DNA of 64,000 nucleotides from Claveliimonas acetigenes (GCF_025567385.1 NZ_JAOQJU010000003.1:163191-227190); one strand, 5' to 3'; shown: positions 19,678-28,284, numbered from the stretch's first letter. The notes: generated from the sequence alone by a model not told the origin. Numbers and translations: made by a program.

Positions 19678-19736
19678 AGTATAGCCATTGGTGAATTTAA
19701 TTTCAATACCATATCTTCATCCTGAAAATTCTTTCA
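19678..19736 (-). promoter_or_regulatory. nan operon promoter with paired RpiR-type operators
   Basis: Minus-strand TTGAAA (19706-19701), a 17-base spacer and TATACT (19683-19678) form a good promoter for nanE. A near-palindrome, TGAATTTAATTTCA (19692-19705), overlaps the -35 and spacer. A second, TGAAAATTCTTTCA (19723-19736), is centred 31 bases away, three helical turns. TGAAA/TTTCA palindromes suit an RpiR repressor; the binder is inferred to be the 14106-14948 protein. Confidence 0.65.
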
Positions 19737-19854
19737 ACCTTTTCAAAATTTTTACGCGTTTTTTACAGTTTTTTTATTCTTTTTTGGTTGTTTTGCACAA
19801 CTCCATGTCGTTACTTTCTAAGTATGAAAGTAGATTCCATCGATATAAACTCTA

Positions 19855-19881
19855 TTGAAACAAATAGGATTATGGTATATT
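19855..19881 (+). promoter_or_regulatory. nagB: Probable nagB promoter
   Basis: TTGAAA at 19855-19860 is followed by TATATT at 19876-19881 (spacer 15), or a weaker TATTTT at spacing 17. The 19637-19943 interval holds only these divergent control elements. Confidence 0.4.
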
Positions 19882-19943
19882 TTAAAAACAACAGAAGCAC
19901 TACTATTACTATTTATTTTCAATTTAGAAAGGAAACATACATT

Positions 19944-20675
19944 ATGATTATCTACAGAGCAAAGAATTATCAAGACATGAGCCGCAAAGCAGCAAATATT
20001 ATTTCCGCACAAATTATCATGAAACCGGATTGTGTACTCGGTCTGGCAACCGGTTCCTCTCCGGTGGGAACCTACCAGCAGTTGATTGAATGGTATAAAA
20101 AAGGAGATCTGGATTTCTCTCATGTTACAAGTATCAATCTGGATGAATATAAAGGATTAGGACCTGATAACTGCCAGAGCTATCGTTATTTTATGAATAC
20201 GAATCTGTTCGATCACGTAAATATTGATAAAAACCGGACCTTTGTGCCGAATGGGCTGGAAATGGATTCTGAGAAAGCCTGCAGCGATTACAATCAAATC
20301 ATTGCAAGAGAAGGCGGCATCGACCTGCAGCTTCTGGGACTTGGACACAACGGCCACATCGGCTTCAACGAACCGGGCGCCGCATTTGAAAAAGAAACGC
20401 ACTGCATCGACCTGACAGAAAGCACCATTGAAGCAAACAAACGCTTCTTCGCTTCCGAAGAGGACGTTCCAAAGCAGGCTTACACCATGGGTATCAAAAG
20501 TATCATGCAGGCAAGAAAAATCCTGGTAATTATCAGCGGGGAGAGCAAAGCAGATATTTTAAAAGAAATCCTCTACGGACCAATCACTCCGGCAATTCCG
20601 GCTTCGATTCTTCAGCTTCACAACGACGTAACGATTGTCGCCGACGAAGCAGCTCTCAGCAAATTGCCCGAATAA
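19944..20675 (+). CDS. nagB: Glucosamine-6-phosphate deaminase
   Basis: 243 residues from ATG 19944, the usual NagB length; longer in-frame upstream codons lie in the promoter region. Motifs: LGLATGSSPVGTY, SINLDEYKGL with the catalytic Asp, LLGLGHNGHIGFNEPG with the active-site His/Glu, and ESKADILKEIL. It converts GlcN-6-P to fructose-6-P and ammonia, closing the sialic-acid route. It is divergent from nanE and shares its control region. Confidence 0.95.
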   Translation: MIIYRAKNYQDMSRKAANIISAQIIMKPDCVLGLATGSSPVGTYQQLIEWYKKGDLDFSHVTSINLDEYKGLGPDNCQSYRYFMNTNLFDHVNIDKNRTFVPNGLEMDSEKACSDYNQIIAREGGIDLQLLGLGHNGHIGFNEPGAAFEKETHCIDLTESTIEANKRFFASEEDVPKQAYTMGIKSIMQARKILVIISGESKADILKEILYGPITPAIPASILQLHNDVTIVADEAALSKLPE

Positions 20676-20689
20676 TAAATATTTCCTGG

Positions 20690-20720
20690 TAAAAAAACAG
20701 GGGCGATGCCCCTGTTTTTC
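20690..20720. terminator. Bidirectional intrinsic terminator
   Basis: ACAGGGGC-GAT-GCCCCTGT forms a perfect stem with an A run before and a T run after, between the convergent nagB and YbaK-like genes. It can end transcripts from both sides. Confidence 0.9.
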
Positions 20721-20723
20721 ACA

Positions 20724-21263
20724 CTAAAATGCAACAATCTTCGCTTTATGCCTGATTTTAGGCAAGAACTTATTCAGCAAATCCGCCGTCTTCATTTTTA
20801 AATGAGACGTATTAATTCCCGGATTGCATCCAAACCACTCTTCATCTGCCACTTCTTTATCCATAATCAACTGCACATAATCATCTTCGTCATTTATCAG
20901 CCCCATCACGGACGCCGAACCAGGAAGAGCCTTTAAATATTTCTCCATATATTCCGCAGGGGCAAAAGAAAGATGAGACACACCTATTTTATTCCCCAGT
21001 TCTGTTGTATTTAAAGATTTCCCCGCAGGCATTACCACCAGGAAAAAGCTTGTTTTCTTCTTATTACATAAAAAAATGCTCTTCCGGATCTCTGTCCCCA
21101 GCGCTTTATCTACCTCAATGCATTCTTCCATCGTCTCAACTACATCATTCGTCACACACTCATAAGGGATTTTAAGCTTATCCAACAGCCCATAAACGCT
21201 TTTTGCCGTCGGATTCTCCAGATTCTCCGGTGCCGTATTGCTTTTCTCACTAATATAAACCAT
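20724..21263 (-). CDS. YbaK/ProX-type aminoacyl-tRNA deacylase
   Basis: 179 residues of the YbaK/INS fold. Such proteins clear misacylated tRNA, often Ala-tRNA(Pro). The conserved catalytic Lys is likely within FLCNKKKTSFF, and GSASVMGLINDE fits the family's G-x-S-P-type loop. It stands alone after a strong promoter and a roughly 250-base leader. It resembles PrdX/ProXp-ala proteins; the exact tRNA substrate is inferred. Confidence 0.8.
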   Translation of the reverse strand: MVYISEKSNTAPENLENPTAKSVYGLLDKLKIPYECVTNDVVETMEECIEVDKALGTEIRKSIFLCNKKKTSFFLVVMPAGKSLNTTELGNKIGVSHLSFAPAEYMEKYLKALPGSASVMGLINDEDDYVQLIMDKEVADEEWFGCNPGINTSHLKMKTADLLNKFLPKIRHKAKIVAF

Positions 21264-21324
21264 AGCCCACTCAACTCCTCTTTCTATTTTGATAGTATTT
21301 TAACAATTTCTTTTCCTCTTGTAA

Positions 21325-21517
21325 ACAAAATTTTAGCTCGTTCGATTCTTTTTCTTCTCGAACGAGCTATTCGTCAAATTCCAGTAATTTCATTTTCTAC
21401 ACCTTCGACTTTCTTAGATTATGAGTAGTGGATTAAGTTTTTGTTGGTCCGTACCTCCTTTTTTAGATTTTAGATTAGGTTTTTTTATAAAAAGTGAAAA
21501 CTCTGTTTTCTTTTGTT
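21325..21517 (-). other. Structured leader or small RNA upstream of the YbaK-like gene
   Basis: Transcripts from the promoter at 21524-21552 begin near 21517. They meet a lone AAGGAGGTA (about 21465) without a clear start, the MKLLEFDE frame, and a perfect 12-base hairpin (TAGCTCGTTCGA at 21334-21345 and TCGAACGAGCTA at 21358-21369) followed by A4T4. No T-box or known riboswitch signature was recognised. This interval has no larger gene. Confidence 0.4.
21367..21393 (-). CDS. Possible 8-residue leader peptide (MKLLEFDE)
   Basis: Within the leader of the YbaK-like gene an ATG at 21393 preceded by AAGGTG opens an eight-codon frame. Its TAG stop overlaps the foot of the hairpin at 21334-21369. 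This could be a translated attenuation peptide or chance. Confidence 0.2.
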   Translation of the reverse strand: MKLLEFDE

Positions 21518-21523
21518 GAGTAT

Positions 21524-21552
21524 ATAATAGCATAAACCTCGTTTTTTGTCAA
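21524..21552 (-). promoter_or_regulatory. Strong sigma-A promoter for the YbaK-like gene
   Basis: TTGACA (21552-21547), 17-base spacer and TATTAT (21529-21524) on the minus strand. Confidence 0.75.
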
Positions 21553-21613
21553 TTAGTTTTTTGATTTTATTTTAATATTCTAAATTTTCAGTCAATTTTG
21601 GGTAAAGAAAAAA

Positions 21614-21684
21614 AGCGGGTGATGGGAATCGAACCCACGTATCCAGCTTGGAAGGCTGGTGTTCTACCATTGAACTACACCCGC
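21614..21684 (-). tRNA. tRNA-Gly (TCC)
   Basis: A 71-base cloverleaf with a GCGGGTG/CACCCGC acceptor stem, anticodon TCC in the loop after CCAGCCT, and the GGTTCGATTCC T-arm; CCA is not encoded. The body is nearly identical to the second tRNA-Gly at 28491-28561. Confidence 0.95.
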
Positions 21685-21737
21685 GTCATCTCTGACACGC
21701 CTAATACTTTATCATAGATTTCCGCAGATTGCAAGCA

Positions 21738-21801
21738 CTTTTTTAAAAAAGCCCGAAGCCAGACAGCTTTTCTATAGAGCTCTCCGCACTCCGGGCTATA
21801 T
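21738..21801 (-). terminator. Terminator of hsp20
   Basis: On the minus strand an imperfect long stem (AGCCCGGAG to CTTCGGGCT) is followed by six T, 28 bases after the Hsp20 stop. Confidence 0.75.
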
Positions 21802-21828
21802 TATTTCAATTTATATAAAGAGGTGCCG

Positions 21829-22305
21829 TTATCCCTCGATGGCAATGCATTTCTTATCTTCAACCGCTGATTTCTTTGTCTCTGCCTTCGGAATACTCAG
21901 TTTCAATACTCCGCTCTCATACTTCGCATGAATATCTTCCTGCTTTACATCCTCGCCGACATAGAAAGATCTGCTCATGCTGCCTGCGTAACGCTCCCGG
22001 CGGACAAATTTTCCTGTTTTCTTTTCCTTCTCGTCCTTGTCAAGTCCCTTTGCTGCGCTGATTACCAGATAACCGGCTTTCAGCTCCAGGGAAAGTTCAT
22101 CTTTCTGAAAGCCCGGCAGGTCAATATCCACTTCATAGTGGTCATCATGCTCCTGCACATCGGTCTTCATCATATTCGCCGCATGGCGTCCATATAATTT
22201 GCGTTCTGCTTTCCGCATCTCTTTGTTGTCAAAGGACGGAAAATCAAAAAAGTCATCAAAGAAATCGTCAAATAAGTTCTCTCCAAAAATACTAGGTGTC
22301 ATCAT
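21829..22305 (-). CDS. Small heat-shock protein, Hsp20/alpha-crystallin family
   Basis: 158 residues. After a Phe/Asp-rich N-terminal arm comes the alpha-crystallin domain (DVQEHDDHYEVDIDLPGF through GVLKLSIPK), with the conserved LPGF and the I-P-K tail region. It is an ATP-independent holdase that keeps unfolding proteins soluble. The single gene is controlled by a CIRCE-containing promoter, so HrcA repression is expected. Confidence 0.93.
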   Translation of the reverse strand: MMTPSIFGENLFDDFFDDFFDFPSFDNKEMRKAERKLYGRHAANMMKTDVQEHDDHYEVDIDLPGFQKDELSLELKAGYLVISAAKGLDKDEKEKKTGKFVRRERYAGSMSRSFYVGEDVKQEDIHAKYESGVLKLSIPKAETKKSAVEDKKCIAIEG

Positions 22306-22423
22306 AAGTCATCGCTCCTTTTCCTAATTAAAAACATCTTGTTAACTGGAACTGGGGATGATTGGGAAGAAAACGGAACCTTTCTGCCGGTTCCTTTCTT
22401 TCCTTCTCCTTTGTTCTGCATGT

Positions 22424-22465
22424 GTTATAACACATATTTTAGCACTCGTCAAGCGAAAGCGCTAA
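22424..22465 (-). promoter_or_regulatory. CIRCE operator overlapping the hsp20 promoter
   Basis: TTAGCACTC (22439-22447), nine bases, then AAGCGCTAA (22457-22465) match CIRCE (TTAGCACTC-N9-GAGTGCTAA) with two changes. On the minus strand TTGACG (22452-22447) and TATAAC (22429-22424) at 17-base spacing form the promoter. The operator covers the -35, giving HrcA repression. Confidence 0.85.
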
Positions 22466-22540
22466 TAATTTTGTGAATTTTCTGTGAAGCTTATTTTCTT
22501 TGATTATAGCAGAAATAAAGGGAAAACCTACTACTACTTT

Positions 22541-23200
22541 TTAGGAAACAAAGTTACCATCTTTCATTCGGAATGACACGTCAGCCATCTCTGCCACCTC
22601 CATATCATGCGTCACGAGAATAACGCAGTATCCTTTCTTATGAGCAAGCTCGCAGAGTATATCCATAATATTCTGCGTATTTTCCCCGTCAAGATTCCCC
22701 GTCGGCTCATCCCCCAGAATAATTTTCGCGTTAGATGCAAGGCTCCTGGCAATAGCTACCCGCTGACGTTCTCCTCCCGACAGCTTTGACGGGAAGCGTT
22801 TCATCTGTTCCTCCCGGATACCCACAGCTTCCAGCAATTTGGCCGCCCGCGGCCTGGCGTCTTTGGGAGTTATGCCACACAACTCCATAGGAAAACAGAC
22901 ATTTTCCATAACAGTCAGAAGCGGAAACAGATGAAATACCTGAAAAATCATAGAAATACTTTCCCGCCGGTACCGGTCAAGATTCAACTCTGCCAGGCTG
23001 TCCCCCTGAAATCTGATGGTTCCCTCTGTCGGCAGATCCAATCCCGCAAGCAAAGACAGGAACGTAGATTTTCCCGAACCGGAAGCTCCCACAACTGCAT
23101 AAACTTTCCCCTCCTCAAACTCGCAGGAGATTCCTGACACTGCCGCCCTCTGCGCATTCTTATACCTATACGTTACATTTTCCAGACTCAAAACCGCCAT
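22541..23200 (-). CDS. ABC transporter ATP-binding protein, MacB/LolD type
   Basis: 219 residues with Walker A GASGSGKST, Q-loop IFQVFHLFPLLTV, signature LSGGERQRVAIARSL, Walker B IILGDEPTGNLD and His switch VTHD. It powers the FtsX-type permease encoded just upstream (20-base gap). It is the last gene of the BlaI-BlaR1-permease-ATPase operon, which suggests inducible defence against a cell-envelope-active agent. Confidence 0.93.
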   Translation of the reverse strand: MAVLSLENVTYRYKNAQRAAVSGISCEFEEGKVYAVVGASGSGKSTFLSLLAGLDLPTEGTIRFQGDSLAELNLDRYRRESISMIFQVFHLFPLLTVMENVCFPMELCGITPKDARPRAAKLLEAVGIREEQMKRFPSKLSGGERQRVAIARSLASNAKIILGDEPTGNLDGENTQNIMDILCELAHKKGYCVILVTHDMEVAEMADVSFRMKDGNFVS

Positions 23201-23219
23201 ACTTCTCCCTCCAACCTTC

Positions 23220-26200
23220 TTATTCCTTTATCTGCAACAGCTCCAGACACTTTCGTCCGGTCACCTGTATTGCCGCCAGTACTGCTCCGCAGACGCATCC
23301 TGAGAAATACAGCGCCAAACAGCGTGCCAGCGTTTCAATGCTTCTTGTAAACAATGTCTTTCCAAATAGGGCCAGACCAAGCGTGACAAGCGCAATCGCC
23401 GCAGCACACAGCAACACTTGTCCAAAAATCAACATGCAGCGGGCACGCTTCTTTGTAACGCCAAGAATCCGCAGACATGCCGCTTCCCGCGCAGACTGCA
23501 TGATTACCAGCCCTGATCCCAGCAGCCCGATAACCAGCGCCACAACCATAGCAATTGGAAACAGCTCATCTATCAGTGTACAGATCCGCCGCGCACCCTC
23601 CACCGACTCCGAATCAATGTGAAAAGATGCCAACGGCGCATATCTTACATTCCGGCTTTTTTCTTCTTCCAACAATCTATTTAACTCTTTAAGTTTCCCA
23701 TTGTCCGCCGCAGTAAATTCACAGTACCCAATCTGAAAGGGCTGGCCATAAAGTTCCTCTGCCGCATCATTTACCACCGAAAAAACACCTGCTGCCACCG
23801 CTTCCTTCTCCGTATGCAAAATCCCCACCACCTTGTAGGCTTTCCCGGCCTGTTCCACCGCAGACAGGAAATCTTCCTCTTCTTTATAAAACTGAAAATC
23901 CGCGTCTTCCCGCAGACGCTCCATAAAAGAATACAGGTCATCTGATAACAGCGTTATCTCATCTCCCGGGTGGACGCCCAGCATCTCAGCAAGCGTCTCT
24001 CCCATCAGGCAAACCGCTCCTGTGCGTTCAAAAACAGAAGCATCATATCCGTCCGCCCAGGTAACCGTGTAATCATCTTCCAGATAGCGCCCGAAATCAT
24101 TGGTAAATGTAATAGGACTTAAAATGCCGGATTGATTTACACGCACATTAAAATTAGAAGTATAGTAATAAAAATCCTTAACCAGATCCGCTTTTGATAA
24201 TTCCGTAACAGATGATGAGGAAAAACCTGCCGCCACGCCCTTTACGGCAAGTCCCCGGTATGCGTCCCTGTATGCAAGTTCTGTCAGGATTAACGCTCCC
24301 ATCCCGGCAGTCAACACAACCGTAAGTACAAGCGACACTGCAGTTGTCCCCATCCCACGCCGCATACGGCGCAGAATGTAACCCCACGTCTGACGCAGCG
24401 CATTGTATTTCCCATGGACAGGCGGCTGGCCATCCTCAACGCCGGATAATTTTACAATAGCAGGCCTGACAAGAACCCCGGATCTAATATCCGTCTCCGG
24501 TTCTGCGGTTTTAAAAAATTTTCTATTTCTTCCTGCACGCCCGTTACTCTCCTGCTGCAGTTCCAGCGGAGATGTTTTCTTCATTTTCCACAAAGATAAT
24601 CCCAGAAAAGACAACGTAAATACCATCTCTGCAATCAGGCAGAAGATTACCACACCATTCGGAAGTCCTGCATTCAGAACATAGGCAAATCCTTCCGGAG
24701 CGCTGTCAACCGACATTTTTGCAAGCGTTTTTTCCACCGTATAAGACGCATAAAAAAGGCCTGCTATACCGCCGGCAGCCATTGCAAATACCGCCAGGAT
24801 ACAAAATGGAAATGCAAGCGTACTCCCTGCTTTTCCCGCAGGCGTTCCTAACATCCGCATAACAGCATAGGTATTCTTATTTCCATTGATAAAAAGGTAC
24901 ACCGCGAGCAGCAGCGCAAGCGCCGCTCCAATCACATACAATATGACTGCAAGAAATGATGCCAGCGGCCCTGTCCCAAAGCTGTCATTCCTTTCAGACC
25001 AGCCTCCGTCCGAGAAACGCAGTCCCACGCCCATTTCTGCCGCCAATGGTTCGGCGGCCTCCCGGAAAGCTTTTACATCTCCGGGATTCTCGATAAAGAC
25101 GCTGAAATCTCCCATTGTGATTTTATAGTCTTCGGGTACATCGACCGGCAACAGAGTGGATGGCACAAAAATTGTGGCCGGTCCGTAACTCCATTCTGCA
25201 TTATTGTTATAATACCGTTCCTGCCCGCTATCAGTAAAACGGTATGCGCCAATGATTTCCAGTTCTTCAGAAGCAATAAAAGCAGATAAATTTTCATAGC
25301 TTATTTCTCGGGCGCCTCCTGTTCCCAGCCGCTCCATCAATCGGTCCCCCAGCTTTATACGGAACGTATCTCCCACTGCCAGACCATATGTTTCCAGAAA
25401 TTGTTCGCTTACAACGCAGACCTTTGTCTCCCTGTCTGCTGCTGTCAGCGGACGCCCTTCTGCGATAACCAGCCTGTGTTCATTTACATAAGGAATTGCA
25501 CGCATGTCCGAAGTATACACGATATCATATGACTGATTGCTTTGATTTATTACTTCAATTTTCTCCTTACACCAGGAAAATCCCTCTGTATCCAGATATG
25601 CTTCTTCCAGCTCATCTATTGCATACAGACTTTCTTCCGGGGAATACTCATACAGATTCAACTCAAAGGCCGTTCCGGTCTTTTCACTGTATCTGCCAAT
25701 CACAAGAAACCGTCTTCCCGCCTCCAGATTTTCAAAAAACGCACGGGAATAAGACTTATAATAGTCCACAAAATCTTCGTCAATCAGTATCCGCATCGGC
25801 TGACGGGTATCCGGCTCAATCTCACCGGCATATACGGTAACATCCTCAAATTTTAAATAGATTCTGAGACAGGATTCATCCCCGTATTCTTCCAGACCTT
25901 CATAAGTTCCCTCTGCCACAAACTCCCCTTCTTCGGAAGGGCTATCCATATCTATGATGCGCTTATAATCCTCTGCCAGACCTTCCGTCGTATATCTCGT
26001 ATCTGCCAGAGTAACACCGGGCAGCGATGAGAACTCTTCTATCTGCTCCTCAGAAGGCCATGGTTTGGGCTCCACGTAATAATCGGCAATAGGCGGAACA
26101 CTGGTATCTAATGCGGCAACACCACTATAAAAGCTCTCTGCTTTCTCTGTCTCCCGGCTGGTAACGGCATACTCCGTAACACGTGACAGGAAAGCAAAAG

Positions 26201-26282
26201 AAGCAAAAGCTATCAGCAAAAAAGTCAGTCCTGCTTTCAAAGGCGCCCGCAAAAACATTTTCCATGCAACAGATTTTCTCAT
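23220..26282 (-). CDS. FtsX-family ABC transporter permease
   Basis: 1020 residues. A first membrane segment near the N-terminus is followed by a large extracellular region (to about residue 430). Then come three helices of the first FtsX domain, a short cytoplasmic link, a second single helix and extracellular region, and the final FtsX domain (IAMVVALVIGLLGSGLVIMQSARE). The layout matches lipoprotein- or peptide-handling MacB/YtrF-like permeases. Substrate unknown; control by BlaI/BlaR1 points to antimicrobial stress. Confidence 0.85.
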   Translation of the reverse strand: MRKSVAWKMFLRAPLKAGLTFLLIAFASFAFLSRVTEYAVTSRETEKAESFYSGVAALDTSVPPIADYYVEPKPWPSEEQIEEFSSLPGVTLADTRYTTEGLAEDYKRIIDMDSPSEEGEFVAEGTYEGLEEYGDESCLRIYLKFEDVTVYAGEIEPDTRQPMRILIDEDFVDYYKSYSRAFFENLEAGRRFLVIGRYSEKTGTAFELNLYEYSPEESLYAIDELEEAYLDTEGFSWCKEKIEVINQSNQSYDIVYTSDMRAIPYVNEHRLVIAEGRPLTAADRETKVCVVSEQFLETYGLAVGDTFRIKLGDRLMERLGTGGAREISYENLSAFIASEELEIIGAYRFTDSGQERYYNNNAEWSYGPATIFVPSTLLPVDVPEDYKITMGDFSVFIENPGDVKAFREAAEPLAAEMGVGLRFSDGGWSERNDSFGTGPLASFLAVILYVIGAALALLLAVYLFINGNKNTYAVMRMLGTPAGKAGSTLAFPFCILAVFAMAAGGIAGLFYASYTVEKTLAKMSVDSAPEGFAYVLNAGLPNGVVIFCLIAEMVFTLSFLGLSLWKMKKTSPLELQQESNGRAGRNRKFFKTAEPETDIRSGVLVRPAIVKLSGVEDGQPPVHGKYNALRQTWGYILRRMRRGMGTTAVSLVLTVVLTAGMGALILTELAYRDAYRGLAVKGVAAGFSSSSVTELSKADLVKDFYYYTSNFNVRVNQSGILSPITFTNDFGRYLEDDYTVTWADGYDASVFERTGAVCLMGETLAEMLGVHPGDEITLLSDDLYSFMERLREDADFQFYKEEEDFLSAVEQAGKAYKVVGILHTEKEAVAAGVFSVVNDAAEELYGQPFQIGYCEFTAADNGKLKELNRLLEEEKSRNVRYAPLASFHIDSESVEGARRICTLIDELFPIAMVVALVIGLLGSGLVIMQSAREAACLRILGVTKKRARCMLIFGQVLLCAAAIALVTLGLALFGKTLFTRSIETLARCLALYFSGCVCGAVLAAIQVTGRKCLELLQIKE

Positions 26283-26299
26283 ACTTCCCCTCCAATCCC

Positions 26300-27364
26300 T
26301 TAAAACTCATTGAAATGTACATAATAGGTACCGTCAATACATTCCATACGATACCCTGACGCCGCCGGGTTCCGGTCATCTGCCGCAGCTTCTTCGGGCA
26401 TTTCATAATCCGGGCGAACGGCAAAGGAATAGGATGCCGCCGTCAGTAAGACAAATATAAGGAGCCATCCTCCTGCAAACAGCCCATTTTTTCTTCCATT
26501 CCCACAGCCGGATGATACAATCTGAAACCGCTCAACAATTTTCGCCCCGCCACTTCCGGAAACCAGCGTCGCCGCTCCGCAAAAAAGCCTTTCTTCTTTC
26601 TTCGCCTCTGCATTTTTCAACATAGCAACAATTGTAGCCAAATACTCTGCCTTGTCCCGATTTCCCATATGAGCGGTTACATCTAAATCACATTTTATCT
26701 CCAAAAGCTGTTCCATATCTTTCTTTAAGAAATAAATCACGGGATTCCACCAAAAGATACACCAATAAATATACATAAATATTTTCACCGTCAAATCTCT
26801 GTTTTGAAAATGCGTATATTCATGGCGCAGAATATAATACAGCTCTGAATCGCTGTATTCCTTCTCAGGCAAAAGGATACATCGCCTGAAAATTCCCGCA
26901 CCCATCGGAATCTGAATATACCGGCTTTGCCGAATTTCAACCTTAACCTGTCGTTTACATGTATTCAGCACCCGGTTGAACACTCGCCTGCACTGTTCGC
27001 TTTCACATACGCTGCATGTCGAAAATATTTTCAGCATCCTTCGATATTGAACGGCAAAGCGCAGAAGCAGAACTACCGCCACTGCCGCCCAGACCGTAAG
27101 CAGAACCGTCACGACCGTTATCTGCACTGCTCCTGTTTTATTTGCATAAATATCATCAAAAACCTCCGGAGAGTATATGACTCTGGTAAATGAAAATTCG
27201 CAGGGAAGAATCATCCGCAAAACAGGAAACAGATACAAACACAGTAAATTCGTAATTCCCAATTGCCGGATAAGGAAGGGATTTTTCCGGCAGAAATGAT
27301 TGAAAACGACCAGTGCGCCGCTCCATATCACGGACATAAACAAAGAAAAAAGTGTAATCTGCAT
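26300..27364 (-). CDS. BlaR1/MecR1-like M56 metalloprotease sensor lacking the penicillin-binding domain
   Basis: 354 residues with several membrane helices, the M56 zinc motif HEYTH in YYILRHEYTHFQNRDL and a third ligand in EIKCDLDV. After the last helix only about 50 residues remain outside, so the beta-lactam-binding sensor of true BlaR1 is absent and another signal must be sensed. It follows blaI with 1 base between frames; by family logic it triggers BlaI cleavage. Confidence 0.85.
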   Translation of the reverse strand: MQITLFSLFMSVIWSGALVVFNHFCRKNPFLIRQLGITNLLCLYLFPVLRMILPCEFSFTRVIYSPEVFDDIYANKTGAVQITVVTVLLTVWAAVAVVLLLRFAVQYRRMLKIFSTCSVCESEQCRRVFNRVLNTCKRQVKVEIRQSRYIQIPMGAGIFRRCILLPEKEYSDSELYYILRHEYTHFQNRDLTVKIFMYIYWCIFWWNPVIYFLKKDMEQLLEIKCDLDVTAHMGNRDKAEYLATIVAMLKNAEAKKEERLFCGAATLVSGSGGAKIVERFQIVSSGCGNGRKNGLFAGGWLLIFVLLTAASYSFAVRPDYEMPEEAAADDRNPAASGYRMECIDGTYYVHFNEF

Positions 27365-27365
27365 A

Positions 27366-27779
27366 TTATTTTTCCCCCGACCCTTTTCCCTTTAGCTCTT
27401 CTATAATATCCTCCAACTGTTTCACAACATCTTCTCCATCTGCTCCATCCATCTCATGCACCATAGCCACTGTAACCGCCGCAATAGCGCTCTTCTCAAT
27501 TCCCTTCGACATAACAAGCTTTGCCGCGTACTCTTCTTTGGTAACCGCCGGAATGAACTGTCTTGCATATTGCGTTCCGCACTGCACAGTACCACATATT
27601 TTAATCATGTCCTTCTTCAGCAGCGAACGCAGCATCTTATGAATATAATTCCCATTCCAGGAGCGTTCAGCGGAAAGTTCCAATATCTCAACACTCGTCA
27701 ACGGCTCTTTCTTCTCCCAGAATATCTCCATCAAATCTTCCTCACTATTCGTCAAATGCTTTTCCTTTTGAAACATCAT
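27366..27779 (-). CDS. BlaI/MecI/CopY-family repressor
   Basis: About 137 residues. The winged helix has the BlaI pattern (LTNSEEDLMEIFWEKKEPLTSVEI, NYIHKMLRSLLKKDMI), followed by a dimerisation helix region. The ATG at 27779 follows GAGAGG; a GTG lies two codons upstream. It is first in an operon with BlaR1, permease and ATPase and presumably represses its own promoter through the operator at 27813-27827. Confidence 0.9.
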   Translation of the reverse strand: MMFQKEKHLTNSEEDLMEIFWEKKEPLTSVEILELSAERSWNGNYIHKMLRSLLKKDMIKICGTVQCGTQYARQFIPAVTKEEYAAKLVMSKGIEKSAIAAVTVAMVHEMDGADGEDVVKQLEDIIEELKGKGSGEK

Positions 27780-27812
27780 AACCACCTCTCAGACATTCTT
27801 TCAGTTTACTAT

Positions 27813-27861
27813 TAACCTTTTTGGTTATTACCAGAATACACGACCTATTATTAAATGTCAA
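27813..27861 (-). promoter_or_regulatory. Promoter and operator of the BlaI operon
   Basis: TTGACA (27861-27856), 17 bases, TATTCT (27838-27833) on the minus strand. Just downstream is a palindrome TAACC-TTTTT-GGTTA (27813-27827), between promoter and ribosome site, as expected of an autoregulatory BlaI operator. Confidence 0.65.
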
Positions 27862-27986
27862 TCCATTTTAATAAAAACCTTATGATTAACTTTTAGTGAG
27901 AAAATGAGATAAAAATGAGACATTGAGACGCGAATGAGACATTTACAAGTTGACACTTTCGATTATTTCCGGTTACATGAAAAAAA

Positions 27987-28030
27987 GCAAAAAATAGCGC
28001 AAACCCTTGCAAATGCTGAGTTTACGCTAT
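27987..28030 (-). terminator. Terminator of the tRNA operon
   Basis: On the minus strand ATAGCGTAAAC pairs with GTTTGCGCTAT around a loop and is followed by six T, directly after tRNA-Lys. It contains CGCAAACCCTTG, which also occurs in both att-like repeats. Confidence 0.75.
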
Positions 28031-28040
28031 CTAAACCAAC

Positions 28041-28113
28041 TGAGCGTGCGGGGATTCGAACCCCGGACAACTTGATTAAAAGTCAAGTGCTCTACCACCT
28101 GAGCTACACGCCC
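28041..28113 (-). tRNA. tRNA-Lys (TTT)
   Basis: 73-base cloverleaf, acceptor GGGCGTG/CACGCTC, anticodon TTT in CTTGACT-TTT-AATCAAG, T-arm GGTTCGAATCC. Last gene of the tRNA operon. Confidence 0.95.
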
Positions 28114-28124
28114 ATACTTATAAA

Positions 28125-28196
28125 CTGGGCTAGTTGGATTCGAACCAACGAATGCAGGAGTCAAAGTCCTGTGCCTTACCGCTTGGCGATAGCCCA
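28125..28196 (-). tRNA. tRNA-Gln (TTG)
   Basis: 72-base cloverleaf, acceptor TGGGCTA/TAGCCCA, anticodon TTG in CAGGACT-TTG-ACTCCTG. Confidence 0.95.
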
Positions 28197-28209
28197 TTAG
28201 AAATCAAAG

Positions 28210-28284
28210 GGTGGGTAGTGGGACTCGAACCCACGATATCCGGAACCACAATCCGACGCGCTAACCAACTGCACCATACCCACC
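28210..28284 (-). tRNA. tRNA-His (GTG)
   Basis: 75-base cloverleaf with the extra 5' G paired to C73 typical of tRNA-His, anticodon GTG in TCGGATT-GTG-GTTCCGG. Confidence 0.95.

Noticed and set aside
12935..20675. Sialidase or 2,7-anhydro-Neu5Ac oxidoreductase within the nan cluster
   Set aside because: No GH33 Asp-box protein or oxidoreductase gene is present; all frames in the interval are accounted for.
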